A stretch of DNA of 64,000 bases from contig JABYQR010000118.1 of the NCBI GenBank assembly GCA_022592445.1, positions 1-64,000 of the forward strand, in the 5' to 3' direction. The translations under genes were made by a program, and so were the position numbers. This stretch comes from Cytidiella melzeri. Its lineage: Eukaryota > Basidiomycota > Agaricomycetes > Polyporales > Irpicaceae. Positions 34,096 to 45,197 of the stretch are shown here, in pieces. How positions within the stretch are numbered: the first letter of the stretch is position 1; each line of letters opens with the position of its first letter. Below the pieces are notes generated by a model that was not told the origin of the DNA, ran no database searches, and was given only the letters and a program-made list of their open reading frames with translations.

Positions 34096-34476
34096 ATTCC
34101 TGAGAGTACGCAGGGAAACAGTGAGAGATGCTGCTATGACTGCTCAGGCTGTATCGACCCGAGAGTCGAAAGCAACCGCATGCAAGATCTTCGATCGCTA
34201 AATACACCGCTCGAGTGCTTTCCCCGAAATGGAACTTGGTACTAGTAGATCAAAATATTCGCGCTCTTGTAAATCCGAGAATCCGCGCACATAGCTATGC
34301 TACTCGAGATGCAACATATGATATACATAGATCTTTGAGAACTATCCAAGCGGACATTCCCAGAAGTGGGTGTTTTTTGCGTTGGTAGTATTCGGTAAGC
34401 CCGGGCACATCGCCCTTTTTTTGAACGCGCCTCGCCATCTTCATTGCGTCACTCATAAAATCAGTCGTCACGGCCG
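34096..34476. other. Possible extra 3' exon, otherwise empty
   Basis: A minus frame here (DFMSDAMKMARRVQKKGDVP, then KKHPLLGMSAWIVL) has protein-like composition. It may be another exon of the gene at 34477-35313 or a fragment of something else. The splice is ambiguous, so it is not added to that gene. Confidence 0.3.
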
Positions 34477-35313
34477 TCACCTGGACCGAGCTTGTCCGAC
34501 AGTCCTGCTGCGAGATTTACTGCGCTTGATATTGTTTGACGCGGAATGGTTACTTGAATGCGATGTCCTAGGAGACTTGAGAGAAGTTCTCGCGTTTAGT
34601 CTCTCGTTCGGTGGCGGTCGAGGAGTCCAAGAAGTAGGTGTCGAGTCGTCCGGCTCGCATGTTGCCAATTCATCCTCGGACTCATAATCTTCAGTACCAG
34701 CAGTTGGACGAACAGTTGTCAAGACCTCCGGGTCCCACGACGCGAAGAGCTCCGGGTCCCACGACACGAGTTCATCCTCGGACTCGAGATCCCCATGAGC
34801 AGTCAAAACGGGTTCGGGGGACAAGTTTTGGGTCGGTATACGTGGTTGATATCTTGAAGACTTCTCCTCCTCCTCCTCCTCCTCACAGTCCCCTTCTGAA
34901 CCATTGCTAGTTGCAATTTTCTTGGTAACCAACCCCCATCTATCGCGACATCCTTTCATGACGATGCCGCACTGTCGATCAAAAGTCAAAGCAGGCGCTT
35001 CAGGAATTGAGGAAGCCGAGGACACCCTTTTCGCCGGCTGTGGCGATGAGCTGGCAGTGGGCGAGCTGACCCGCTGACGTTTGCGAGGCGGCCTACTGGA
35101 GGCTAGAGGCGGAGACGCCATTTTTGACTGCTGTAGCGAAGAGCCGGTACGTAGACTCTGCCGTTGGCGAAGCGGCCTCGAGGCGGGTTTTGCTCGAGCT
35201 GAGCGAGGAGTAGACGGTGAGGCTGTGGACATTAGTGAGGCGTCGTGTACAACCTTTTTGTGCTCGCTCTTCGTCCTTGCCATGGATTTTGAACTGGTCG
35301 TGGCGTGCGACAA
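34477..35313 (-). CDS. Basic, disordered, probably nuclear protein, unknown
   Basis: One open frame of 278 codons. The start is either 35313 or, more likely, the ATG that begins MARTKSEHKK at about 35283. It has Arg/Lys/Ser/Pro-rich patches (SSRPPRKRQR, NNIKRSKSRSR) that look like nuclear localisation signals and a single more ordered block (ALTFDRQCGIVMKGCRDRW). An acidic EEEEEE run and repeated SWDPEL/SWDPEV units follow near residues 185-200. The frame ends at a CAG/GTGACG, so the true end may lie in a further exon. No family is recognised. Confidence 0.45.
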   Translation of the reverse strand: MSHATTSSKSMARTKSEHKKVVHDASLMSTASPSTPRSARAKPASRPLRQRQSLRTGSSLQQSKMASPPLASSRPPRKRQRVSSPTASSSPQPAKRVSSASSIPEAPALTFDRQCGIVMKGCRDRWGLVTKKIATSNGSEGDCEEEEEEEKSSRYQPRIPTQNLSPEPVLTAHGDLESEDELVSWDPELFASWDPEVLTTVRPTAGTEDYESEDELATCEPDDSTPTSWTPRPPPNERLNARTSLKSPRTSHSSNHSASNNIKRSKSRSRTVGQARSR

Positions 35314-36269
35314 ATTGGACAGCTAGAATGACGCGGATCCGAGAAACGTTGGCGGCTGATGACATGTGGATGGCATACGAGACGTCGACCCTGAACCGAA
35401 CCTCCTCCTCGATTCGGACTCTATTGCGATGCTGTAGTGTGCTTTTACTAGACCTTCTTCAGTTAAGACTCCTTCTCTAACCGTTTCACTTTTCGCGGCG
35501 GGGTGTATGGCCTAACAGCCGTGTTGAGCAGTGGCTACTCACATAGACGCAGTGAAATCTCAAGTCTCGACAAGTCATGAAACATGTTTGCAGTCTGTAG
35601 CTTGTGGTCGTGACTGATCTGTGGCTGAAGTCAGTCTAGTAGTAAGTTTGGTAAGCACTTGAAGTTTGTTATTCGCACAGCACCAGGCTGCACTCGCAAG
35701 CTTGTACGATGTCCACCACGCCCGCATAGACTATCCAGACGTTGAACTGCCAGTGTACCACACGCAATGATATCTCGAGTGTGGGCTGTGGTTTATGAAC
35801 ATCATGTTACTTATAACGGTCACTTTCGAAATAGCCGCGCGTCTGTCCGTAGCACTGGATGATAATCGCAGATCTCTGTGCCCAAATTGGCAAGTTTGAG
35901 TCCCAGTGCGCCCGCCAGTCATCCATCCTGCTCGAGTCGCTGCTGGTAAGTCTGGTTCACATACCGTTCTGCTGTTGCAAACAGTCACTTACTCTCGTAT
36001 TTAACCATCCCTGTCCTTTTGGATTTGAACCGTGGACAGTGGACGGATGGGAGCGGTCACTATGTGACGCCACTGTCTGATCGCAGATGCTCTCAGATTC
36101 CACTGAATGGCGCTTACCGCGGCATGTCCTCCTCCACCGCGGCCAAGTCCATTTAAGACTGTACTTGGACTCTGCTCTGTCCTCCGTCCAGCTCTGGCAG
36201 CTCTCTCAGTGAGTATACCCCCAACCTCTCGCTCTCTTTTGCTCACCACTCTCTCTTCACAAAGCTTGA
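35314..36269. other. Divergent promoter region, no gene; likely 5' UTR intron
   Basis: No supported gene. From about 36107 a CT-rich leader with a GTGAGT donor at about 36209 and a CACAAAG acceptor at about 36264 suggests a 5' UTR intron just ahead of the membrane gene start at 36270. Confidence 0.45.
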
Positions 36270-38392
36270 ATGGCTGCACTGTATCTGCATCAAGCCCTCT
36301 TTGCAGACGAAACTCAGCCACATCGACCGACACGAGCACACCAGGGCCGACAGCTCCCTTCCATCTCCTCTGCAACCCTCAACACCGTCTCAGAGAACTC
36401 ACACGCACCTCTCGTCGATACACTCGCAGAATCCTCTGCCTACCTCGACCTTCTGACAAGACAGCCTCCCCACCCGTCCGACGGGTCGCCGCGTACCGAG
36501 CTCAGCCTACAGGGAGACCCACTCACAGACAGAGAGAGGAAAAGACAGTGGGAGCGTGTCGTGCGCAAACGGCTGCGACGTCTTAAATGGGCAAGACGCG
36601 TGCTGAGAGTGGTCATTGGTGAGCTCTGGTTGTGTCTTTACCCGCACAAGTGATCGGAAACTGACAGCTAAAATCAATGACAGCAGGATGGGCTACGTAC
36701 AACACGACCCGTTACTTTCTCGCCTTTACGATATACACGTCTCACGACCGACAAGTGATTTTACTCGTGCTGGGCAGCGTAGCAGTATTATCTCTCGCGC
36801 TCGCACTCACGTCTCAGTTGCTAAGAACATTTGCCCCTCATTTCGGCTGGAACCACGCTACCAACTCTCTTTACAGCCGCACCCAGATATGTTTAAACTC
36901 AATATCTTCAATACTGCTCCTCGGGCCAGCAGTTGTCAATGTTGTGTTCGTCGTCCTTTGGAGACGGAGCCCTGACAAAGCTCAGTCGCTTCAAGGCCGC
37001 TGCCACTGGGATATTGACGTTGTCTGGTCTGGCACTGGCTTTGAATGCGACGCTGCGACTGCCATCGACTGGGGCTTCTGGTTAGCCGGGGCCCTAGTCC
37101 GCTTGGTTTTGACCGCTCTCATCCTCGTAAGTCTGCCGTCTCACTTACCACACCTCCGTTAATTCTTTGCGCCGTAGGGGGCTTACCATTACGTCTTGTA
37201 TGCATATTCAGTGACAAGACGACCTTCGAGAAGGCGAATGGGTCGGTCACAGTCACACTCGCAGTCCTCCACAGGATACAGTCATCGCCATGCCCCAAGT
37301 TTCCACAGTTCGCGCACAATGACTTCTACGACGACGATGCCCGTATCCCTTGCCAACAACGTACGGCGCCCTTCTTTTCCAAACTCTGACAGCGAACACA
37401 CGCGAGAAACTTCATCTATCAGCACACCTTCAGAACATCACGGACTTCGACGATCCGCATCGCGTGTAACTACCGAAGGGCAAACGCCTGGCGAAACCCG
37501 CGTCAGGCCCACTCACATTTCCTTTTCTCGTCCCGGACTCTCTTCCAACGGCCACTCTTTCCGTGACGAAACGATCCCTGCCTCACCCACGTCTTCAGAA
37601 GACGAGTACACAAATGATACGGAAGCAGATGCGTACGGCCTGCCGATACGTAGAGGGCTCTCAGGGAGTGCCTACACCGCCGTCGGCCCTTCCATTCAAC
37701 CGCCACACCACGACCCGTTAGAGTCCTCAGAGTCCATCGTCCACGATGACTTGCAAATATTCGGTGACCATCTGAGTGGTCTAATGGAAGAGGTCGCTCA
37801 AGAAACTGAAGAGGGGCTACGTCTAGCGCAGAACGATCGACCGGGGTACTACGCTAGCTTTGACCACGACGACAACGACGACGCCACTTCTGATCACCAG
37901 CCCTACGGCAGGGAAGAATTGGACGACAACGATTACGTCCCCGTCGTCGGGCGAATTATCCAACGGATGCCGACGATCGAGTCTCTCGGTTCGAGGGAGG
38001 TGACGAGTCTGGCGAGTTGGCAGCAACGAGGCGACCGATCTGTGCATACCCTCTCCCGTCCACCGACACGGGCTACCGTGGCGGCAGGGGGGAGCCAGCC
38101 GCCGAGTCGGAGTAACAGCCTGACGGCGAGTATCATGCTTAGCACGAGTTCGGGCGCGGGGCAGCCTGGAGGGGAAGGGCCGCCGTTGGGTGATTTTGGG
38201 GGTACGTTGACGGACTCGCCGCGCGGCTCGGGTGGGAGTGTGAGTTATCATGGAGGTGGGGGTGGGGGGACGACGAAGAGTACACTTTCGTATTATACGG
38301 CGGTCGGGGGCTCGGGGTCTACCGGGAGTGGGGGTGGGAGTGTGGATGGGAATAATGGTGTGCCAGTTGCGAGTACCAGTGTGGGGAGGTGA
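36270..38392 (+). CDS. Four-helix membrane protein with long disordered tail
   Basis: Three exons (36270-36618, 36684-37126, 37178-38392) give 668 aa in one frame. Residues 1-115 are polar and end in a basic RKRLRRLKWARR. Helices follow: TTRYFLAFTIY, QVILLVLGSVAVLSLALALT, ISSILLLGPAVVNVVFVVLW and WLAGALVRLVLTALILGAY. The tail of about 400 residues is Ser/Gly/Asp-rich with an acidic patch (DHDDNDDATSDH) and a Gly-rich end. No known family was recognised. An intron in the 5' UTR is likely. Two broken copies of this gene precede the sister secreted genes (41228-41375 and 57610-57935). It is therefore the one surviving member of a triplicated membrane-gene plus secreted-gene unit, in convergent orientation with the secreted gene at 39432-40429. 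Confidence 0.65.
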
Positions 38393-39431
38393 GAGAGCCC
38401 CTCGAGTGCGGACGCCGACGACTTTTTGGGTTTTCTTGGTATTACTGTTTTTACGTCTTTTTGTTGGACGTCCCGTTCACACCCTACCCTCACTCACCTG
38501 GGCTTTGTTCCTTGCTTGTTTGAATGTGCTGTACTCACTGTTTTTTGTCTTTTCAGCCCTCCCGTTCGCTACACAGAACCGTCACATCACTCTCCCGTCA
38601 TTCACTCACTCACTCATACATACATACGCTGTCATCATCGCTTTCTCTCTCTCCCCCCTTTTTTTTTTTGTTTTACCCTATCACTTGTTCAAATCACGAA
38701 CATTGCAAACTATGCAGCTATACCGTATTTATGGTCACAATCTACTACTAGCTACTAGCTACTTACTACTACTACTCAACTCCCCCCCGATCATCTTGCA
38801 TGGACCTCGGTATTTTTTTCCCTCACAATACACGAACTTGAAATATTCGTATACGCGTACTACGGTAGTATATATTGTTACTGGTTCTTTTTCGTATAGC
38901 TACTAGTACTAGTGATAATACCCCTTTTTGTTTGTGCACACGTTGATTTGGATGTATGGATGTCGCTAGTACGTACTGCATGTACCGCGTCCTAGTTGCT
39001 ATCGAAAGTAGAGAGATACACTGAAAGTCTGAAACTACATATCCTTGCTGGTCAGAGTGTGTAATCGCCCATTGCTAGAAGAGAGGAGACTCACTGGGCA
39101 GGACAAGGTTCGTCGCGCATCTTGCGTGCCGTTCGATTCGCAGAGCACTGTGTCTTCGTCACGGGCTTTCACCCGACTCTCGCGAGCAAGCCTCCACGCC
39201 TCCAAGTGATAGTACAAAACTTGAACCATATGTCGTAAAAAGTGTCATAAAAGAACATAAATGTCCAAGCCGGCTTGAAAACACTCGCGATCGTTGGCTT
39301 CTGTTCGTGTCCATACTTGTACAAACAACAACAACTACTACTTTAAGTTCATAGTCAATCCTTCACGGTATACAAAATACAACAATATCTCTCTCTTCCC
39401 TATACCTTTCCCAAGATCCGTCCAGCAACTC
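38393..39431. other. Convergent 3' region, 1 kb, no gene
   Basis: CT-rich then AT-rich DNA between two convergent genes. Parts of 38930-39300 recur near 41690-42060 and 57990-58330 (CCTAGTT-GCTATC/CCTAGTTACTGTC, CAAGCCGGCTTGA/CAAGCCAGCTTGA), marking the same duplicated segment. Confidence 0.5.
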
Positions 39432-40429
39432 TTAATCCAACGCGTTCAAGAGCGAGCGGACGTAGAGGTTCAACAGCGCAGCGGTAGCGGGGTCGTCACG
39501 GTTGAAGTGGCGGTGACCGCCTTTCCTGCCGTGCTTCTTGCGCCCGTGAGGCGTCTGATGGAGCGCAGAGTGGCCGCCGTGAGGCTTGCGGTGGTGGTGG
39601 GGGTGGTGACGGTGTGCAGCGCGACTGTATTGGTGAACATCGCGGCGATTGTACTGATGGTTGCCCTGATCCTGGGGACCAGAAGTAGGAGGTGGTCCGT
39701 TGGGAGGAGGAGCCCACATGATGGGACCACCTTGGTGATTCGGACTTTGACGCTGATCTTGGGGGCCGGAATCGTGAGGTGGACCGTGAGGAGGCGGGTC
39801 TTGGGCACCAGGACCATCTCGGTCATCCGGACCTTGTTCACCTAGATCTTGGTGATTAGGATGAGGCGGGCCTTGGGAGCCAGCTGCAGGACCATCATGA
39901 GGAGGTCCTTGCGAGCCAGGTCCATCATGAGAAGGCGGCCCGTTAGGATCGTGGTCACCCGGGCCTTGGTGAGGCGGAGGCGGGTGGGTGGGATCGCTAA
40001 CAAAGTTGACGAAAACAAATCCGATTTAGCATATTGCTGAACTGGGGCATAAACAGAAGCAAGACGTACCCGTCATCACGGACAAATAGGTCGTTTTTAC
40101 GGGAGACTAACTTGAGGAGGTCTCGTGCAAAGAGACTGTCGAACGAAGTTGGAAAGCAAACCCGCGTCAGCATATATACAAGGAGAGAAACAGAAGTACA
40201 GCGTACCCAGCCTGATCATCGGCTACGCCATGCCGACGGGCGAGTAAGTCGACGATGTTCCGTGCAGAGAGCTCGTTAAGATCAACTCGACGAGTACTGA
40301 AAATTTTCCCGATTCAGCGAACGGGTCCGATCGAGAGAACATTGGGAGAACGTACGTGTGAGGGGCAGCGAGGGTAGGCGCCGCAGCGGCCGCGGCCACG
40401 AGAGCAACAAGAGTCATAGACGGATACAT
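39432..40429 (-). CDS. Secreted protein B1, Gly/Pro/Gln/His-rich tail
   Basis: Four exons (40429-40356, 40296-40207, 40135-40070, 39996-39432) give 264 aa. Every intron is phase 2 with a GTACG donor, so exons 2 and 3 (90 and 66 bases) can be lost or gained without a frameshift. Exon 1 is a signal peptide (MYPSMTLVALVAAAAAAPTL). Exon 2 has NELSARNIVDLLARR and exon 3 LFARDLLKLVSRK. The last exon is 188 codons of Gly/Pro/Asp/Gln/His repeats (GPGAQDPPPHGPPHD, PPSHDGPGSQGPPHDGP), then a His/Arg-rich stretch, and closes with LLNLYVRSLLNALD. No known domain. The closing motif repeats the L-x-R-x-LL pattern of exons 2 and 3. It is one of three paralogs in the window. Confidence 0.75.
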
Positions 40430-40690
40430 GGTTGAAATAGTGATGAGTGGACAAGTCACAAGTTTTTGAAAGCGTTGCGTCCGAGTCGTGAGCTGGGGCA
40501 ATTGACAAGAAGTAGTGAAGAAGAAGACAAGTAAAACTAGGCTGTGAAAGAAACGGCTCAGTTCTCCTACTGCACTGAGGGGCAGAGACTAATGGCTACT
40601 TACCAGCCAGTACCTAGAGAGAGCGAGGGGAACGAAGAGAAGTGAGCCGAAGAAACCCTCCCCCAACTTGCTGCCCAGTATTTGAAGCAT
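40430..40690 (-). promoter_or_regulatory. Leader exon, 5' UTR intron and core promoter of B1
   Basis: Going upstream from the start there is a probable acceptor (CCCCAG before CTCACGACTCGG), a donor GGCTGGTAAGT at about 40605-40615, and a TATA-like AAATACTGGGCAGCAAGTTG at about 40665-40690. The same three elements in the same order stand before the B2 and B3 genes. Confidence 0.55.
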
Positions 40691-41227
40691 TCAACGCGAC
40701 TCCTGTTGGTCAAAACACGTATAAGGCTCATCACGGGCGCAGCACACACGTACAGGCTCATCACGGTGCGCAGCACACTATGGAACAAAGCCACCCCCTT
40801 CAACGTGTGGTGCTGCAACTGGAAACTTCACGGGCGCCTACAATGTCTTGCCAAGGTGAGTGAATGAGACATTTACACTGCTCACATTCGGGGACTTGAC
40901 TCTCTGAGTACTGGATGTACGTTGTACGCGCGCAAACGACTCAGAAGACGTCGCAGACAAACTCGACTCAACTACCGGAGCTGGAGTTGCAAGATGTAAA
41001 CAATGTAGGGTGGGGATTGAAGTTGAACGTTGAACTTGAAAATGTGAAGATGTTTCAATCAATTAGGTTGATTATGATCATAGACAGATACCGTACTAGT
41101 TTCGCATATAGCGTAATTTCCACGATGCTGCAGGCTGTGATGGCACAGATCTGTTACTGCGCAGCGTACCCGGAGAACGAAAAAAGGAGGGTTGGGCGAT
41201 TGAACGGACTCGCCGCGTCCCCTCGGG

Positions 41228-41375
41228 CGCAGTAGGCGACGACGAGAAGCACGCTTTCGTATTGTGTGGCGGTGGGGGGCTTGGGGTCTACGCAGAGTGG
41301 GAGTGAAAGTGCGAATGGGAATGGTGTGGCTGCGAGTACTAGTGTGGTGAGGAGAGAGAGTCCGAGTGCAGACGA
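41228..41375 (+). pseudogene. Remnant of the membrane-gene 3' end (copy 2)
   Basis: This matches the last coding part of the gene at 36270-38392 (about 38265-38410). Shared words include ACGACGA, GAAG, CACTTTCGTATT, GGGGTCTACC/GGGGTCTACG and GCGAGTAC. The frame no longer continues from any upstream coding part, and the rest of the gene is missing. It marks the left part of the second duplicated unit. Confidence 0.7.
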
Positions 41376-42167
41376 TGACCTCGGGTTACGATTTCTTGGT
41401 GTGGTTTTGCGTCTACTTGGACTCAGTCCCGTTCACCCTCCCGCCACTCGCTTGGGCTGGGATATCTGCATGGGCTTGTTTCTTGCTTGGTGAATGTGCT
41501 GTACTCACGACTTTGTCAGGGCACATTCTACTGACCCCTGATAATCTTCATGGACCTTGGTGTTCCTCACAATGTACGAATTCGTCACGCATACGGCAGT
41601 ACTTATATATGATATTGGTTCGTCATATAGCTACTACTGATTCTTTTCCCTCTCTCTGCACACCCGTTGTTTTGGAAGTATGTAAGTACTGCACGAACCT
41701 ACCGTCCTAGTTACTGTCAAGTAGCGAGAAGTTTGTGTCGGGACGTTTCTCACAAATACGTACATTGAAGCGACAACTTGTCCTGTTCGCTCAGACCGCG
41801 CAGGCTTCGATAATTGTTGCGGGTGTTAGCTTTGTAGCATGCTACCTAAACTTGAAGGTGAGGCATCATCAATTATTGACATCTGCAGAGCAGGACTTTG
41901 CGAGTCGCATGCATATGGTCGCAGTACTATCTGCTGAGCCTGTCTTGGTCACCGGCTGTGGCCGACCAGCCTCACGCCTCCTTCGAGTTGAAGTACAAAG
42001 TGAAAGTGTGTGTCGTCAAAATCATCAATTCCAAGCCAGCTTGAGAACTCGTTTCTTCTGCTCGTGAACATGGCTGAAAAAATTACTACTACTTGCCGCT
42101 CGCATCAATCCTACACGGGTACATGATACAACAACGTCTCTTCCATACGCTATGCCTCTTAAACACC
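41376..42167. other. Non-coding part of the second duplicated unit
   Basis: The sequence continues to match the 3' flank of the membrane gene in copy 1 (for example CCCGTTCACCCT and the CTTGTTTCTTGCTTG area) with growing divergence. No gene was seen. Confidence 0.45.
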
Positions 42168-42513
42168 TTAATCCAACTCGTCCCAGAGCGAGCGGGCAAA
42201 GAGGTCCAAAAGCTTGTCTGACTCGGCGGTGCTGGTTTCTTCGTCACGAGCGCGGTGTGAATCGTGGTGGCGGTGGCCCTTGTGGTGGTGGCGGTGGTGG
42301 CGGTGGCCGTGGTGGCGGTGGTACCGGTGGGAGTCGCCGTCGTCGCCATAAGCGCGGCGACGGTCTTCGTGGTCATCGGGATCTTGGTCGCCGTGGTCAT
42401 GGGGACCAGGACCATCATGATCATCCGGCCCATCATGGTCGTCCGGACCTTGGTCACCCTGATCATGGGGACCAGGACCATCATGAAGCGAACCGTGAGG
42501 CGGCGGGCCATGG

Positions 42514-42547
<34 letters not shown>

Positions 42548-43492
42548 GGTGAGGTGGTCCGTCTTCAGAAGGTTCTTGCGAGCCAGTATCATCATGGAGA
42601 TATCCTTGCGCACCAGGACCGTCATGAGAGCCAGGTTCATCATCATGAAGATACCCATGTGGACCAGGACCATCATGAGAACCGTCATCGTCACCATCAT
42701 CATCATCGTCGTCATCATCATCATGATGGTCTTCCGAACCAGGACCATCATGAGGCGGGCCGTCGTGGCCATGGTCATCCGGACGATCGAAAGGCGGGGT
42801 GGGAGGCGGGTGGGTGACACCTCTGGAAAAAAAAGAAAAAAAAAATAAGCCGTGTCAGCATTGACTGGAGTGGGGCTGCAGAGAAACAAAAGCAGAACGT
42901 ACCCCCCGTCCTCAGGCTCATCACGGGCGAACAAATCACCCTCGGCCGGAGGATGACCCTCAGGAGGCGGATCCTGGTTACCCGGACCTTGGTCAGGCCA
43001 AGATGGGTGAGTGTGATCACTAATAAAGTTGACAAGAAAACCGAGTCAGCATCTTTCTGAAGCGGGGCAGAAACAAAAGCGCGACGTACTCCTCATCACG
43101 GGCAAACAAGTCAGACTCATCGGAGAGGTCTTCACGGGCAAGATACTCTAGGAGGTCCCGCCCAAAGAGACTGTTGAGATCGCTTTGACTAATGCTAAAA
43201 ATAAAGTCTCGTCAGCAAAGTATTTCTGAGATGGGGCGATAGAGAAGCAAAAACATAACGTACTCGGTCTGACCATCGACCGCGCCATGTTGACGCGCAA
43301 TCAATTCGACGACGTCCCGTGCAGAGAGCTGGGTAGAGTCAACTTGACGAGCACTGCGATTTTTTGTTTCGGAAAATTAGCAAACGGGCTCGATCAGAAG
43401 AACATTGGGTGAACGTACGTGAAAGGGACCGCGAGAGCAGGCGCCGCAGCTGCCGCGGCCGCGAGAGCAACGATAGTCATAGACGAGTACAT
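42168..43492 (-). CDS. Secreted protein B2, Asp/His-rich tail
   Basis: Five exons (43492-43419, 43353-43264, 43194-43090, 43019-42903, 42822-42168) give 346 aa, all introns phase 2. Exon 1 is a signal peptide (MYSSMTIVALAAAAAAAPAL). Exon 2 has QLSARDVVELIARQHG. Exon 3 has LFGRDLLEYLARED and SDLFARDE. Exon 4, absent from B1 and B3, repeats GDLFARDEPED. The last exon (218 codons) has HDGPG-type repeats and two poly-Asp runs (one of nine or ten GAT codons), followed by a His/Arg stretch (HRYHRHHGHRHHRHHHKG). It closes with LLDLFARSLWDELD. Poly-Asp next to poly-His suggests binding of divalent metals or of basic surfaces (inference). A long plus-strand frame over this exon is only its antisense. 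Confidence 0.75.
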
Positions 43493-43735
43493 GGTTGGAT
43501 GATTCACGGGTTTTGAGAGCGTTGAGTCGTGAGCCGAGAGGCGATTGACAAGAAGTAGTGAAGAAGAGAACAAGTAAGCCCAGGCTGTGTAGAAACGACT
43601 CATGATCAGTTCTCCTAGTACACTGAGGGAGACAGGTTACTGGCGACTTACCAGCCAGCGCCTAGAAACTCAGAGTGAGGGGAACGAAGAGGTGAGGAAA
43701 CCTCCCCAACTTGCTGCCCAGTATTCATAGCATTT
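43493..43735 (-). promoter_or_regulatory. Leader exon, 5' UTR intron and core promoter of B2
   Basis: The donor GCTGGCTGGTAAGTCGCC lies at about 43647-43665 and the TATA-like GAATACTGGGCAGCAAGTTG at about 43706-43727, matching the B1 and B3 arrangement. Homology with copy 1 continues upstream to the transposon insertion point at 44116. Confidence 0.55.
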
Positions 43736-44123
43736 GGGCTTTGACACGACTCCTGTTAGCTGATACACGTACCAAGCCTCATCACGATGCGCAGCACACA
43801 TGCACAGGCTCGTCGCGGTGCGCAGCACACTATGTAGCAAAGCCACCCCCTAGTAATGCACTGGAAACTTCACGTGCACCTAAAACGTCGCAGGTGAGGT
43901 TGATGAGACATTTGCACCGCTCGGAGAATCCGGGGTCTGACGCAGATACTTACTGGAGCCGTTGTGGTCACGCGCTCAAAAAACCTGAAAAGACATCGAA
44001 GAAAACTCGTTTCAAGACAGAAAAGATGCAAGTAGGTCGGGTCAAGGTCGGGGCGGTGAACGTTATGTTTTGAAGATGTGACAATCAATTCGGCTGATAA
44101 TGATCCTAAACAGTTACTATATC

Positions 44124-45168
44124 TAGTCTCGGTCCCAGACCCTCTGCACGCTGCCACGTGCGCTGCCTTCCTGTTTTGGGGGCGGAGAACGAAAAAAAAA
44201 AACCAGGAAGCCAGCTGAGGGTCTGGTGTTCCTGGCCTATCCGGGTGTAGGTGAATCCCACGTGGTCGTGATTATCTGCGACCGTGACTGTAAATCACGG
44301 CGCGATCAATTTACAAGTCGTGTACACTACACGTCCCAATACACTTTGCTTTCCCCCGTCTCGTCTCGTTCGCCCTCAAATGCCTCGCGCACGCGTTCCA
44401 CGCCAGTACTTTGAAGGTGCCGACCTCGAGGACGAAGACGACTGGGACTGTGGTGACGAGTCTGAGCCCAGCCCTGCCAGAGGACCGCTTGGTAGGACAA
44501 CACGGTGCGCGAGTCGCCTTGAAACATCTAGTCCAGATGGAATGCCTCTGCAACGTCTTCTTGCTACCAATAAGGTACACGACCATTGCATCGAGTCGCC
44601 ACTTCTTGTCTTACTCTACTCCGCCACGTCTCGGAGCAATATCCGCGGTCTTTATTTGCCCGTTCTCGTGCCTCTTCGAGCAGTTTGTATGATCGCGCGT
44701 GGCTCACTGTCTTAGGAGCCAAGGGCTGTAGGTGATTTAGCACAAACTCGGATGTCTCTGTTTCTGAAGACTGCGAGGGAATATATGTAGTGGCATAACT
44801 TTCATTTGTCTGAGTCGGCAGGGCTGTATTAGCTTGCGGTTGTGGCTGAGGTTGCATTAGGGTGTCGAGAGGATCCCATCGTGGTCTCTCAACTCATGTT
44901 ACATTTACTGGCATGATATAGATCTAAAAAGACATGGGGGGGGACAAGGTATACTAGAGAGAAACACGAAGCAATACAAGTGTCGTGCGGTGCTCATGGA
45001 CTAAGCGCCCACAGTGGACGTGTTGTGGACGCGACACGCTCGGCACGTGGGGGTTCACCCACACCCGCATAGGCCAAAAACACCAGACGTTTGGGCGCCC
45101 TGTTGTCTTTGTTTTTTGTTCTCCGCTCCCTAAACAGGAAGGTTCCCAAACGTCTGGGACCGAGACTA
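44124..45168. mobile_element. Non-autonomous DNA transposon, 8-bp target duplication
   Basis: The ends are perfect inverted repeats (TAGTCTCGGTCCCAGAC at 44124-44140 and its complement at 45152-45168). Weaker inverted homology continues inward for about 150 bases (CTTCCTGTTT, GCGGAGAAC, GTCTGGTGTT, TTGGCCTAT and CACGTG blocks). The 8-bp word ACTATATC flanks both sides (44116-44123 and 45169-45176), so this is a recent insertion. Eight-base duplications fit hAT and Kyakuja-Dileera-Zisupton elements; the termini match neither consensus closely. At 1045 bp and without a transposase-like frame it must move in trans. It sits inside the upstream flank of duplicated unit 2. Confidence 0.85.
44380..44715 (+). 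CDS. Possible small ORF carried in the DNA transposon
   Basis: The frame from the ATG at 44380 runs 111 codons (MPRARVPRQYFEGADLEDED, then WDCGDESEPSPARGP). The first 65 codons have good composition. A possible donor (AATAAG before GTACAC) lies at about 44573. A minus-strand frame over 44564-44857 overlaps its second half, so at most one is real. It may be a captured host exon. Confidence 0.25.
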   Translation: MPRARVPRQYFEGADLEDEDDWDCGDESEPSPARGPLGRTTRCASRLETSSPDGMPLQRLLATNKVHDHCIESPLLVLLYSATSRSNIRGLYLPVLVPLRAVCMIARGSLS

Positions 45169-45197
45169 ACTATATCAGACTTGCAGTGAAGCTCTGA

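Noticed and set aside
36010..36040. GGATTTGAACC, similar to a tRNA box B on the minus strand
   Set aside because: No matching box A or cloverleaf can be drawn around it.
39432..40500. Kex2-processed peptide precursor reading of the B family
   Set aside because: The repeated motifs contain AR-D rather than KR or RR, and unit lengths are irregular.
42152..42817. 221-codon plus-strand frame rich in Gly, His and Arg
   Set aside because: It is the antisense of the last exon of B2. The minus-strand frame has the conserved C-terminal motif and proper exon joins, as in B1 and B3.
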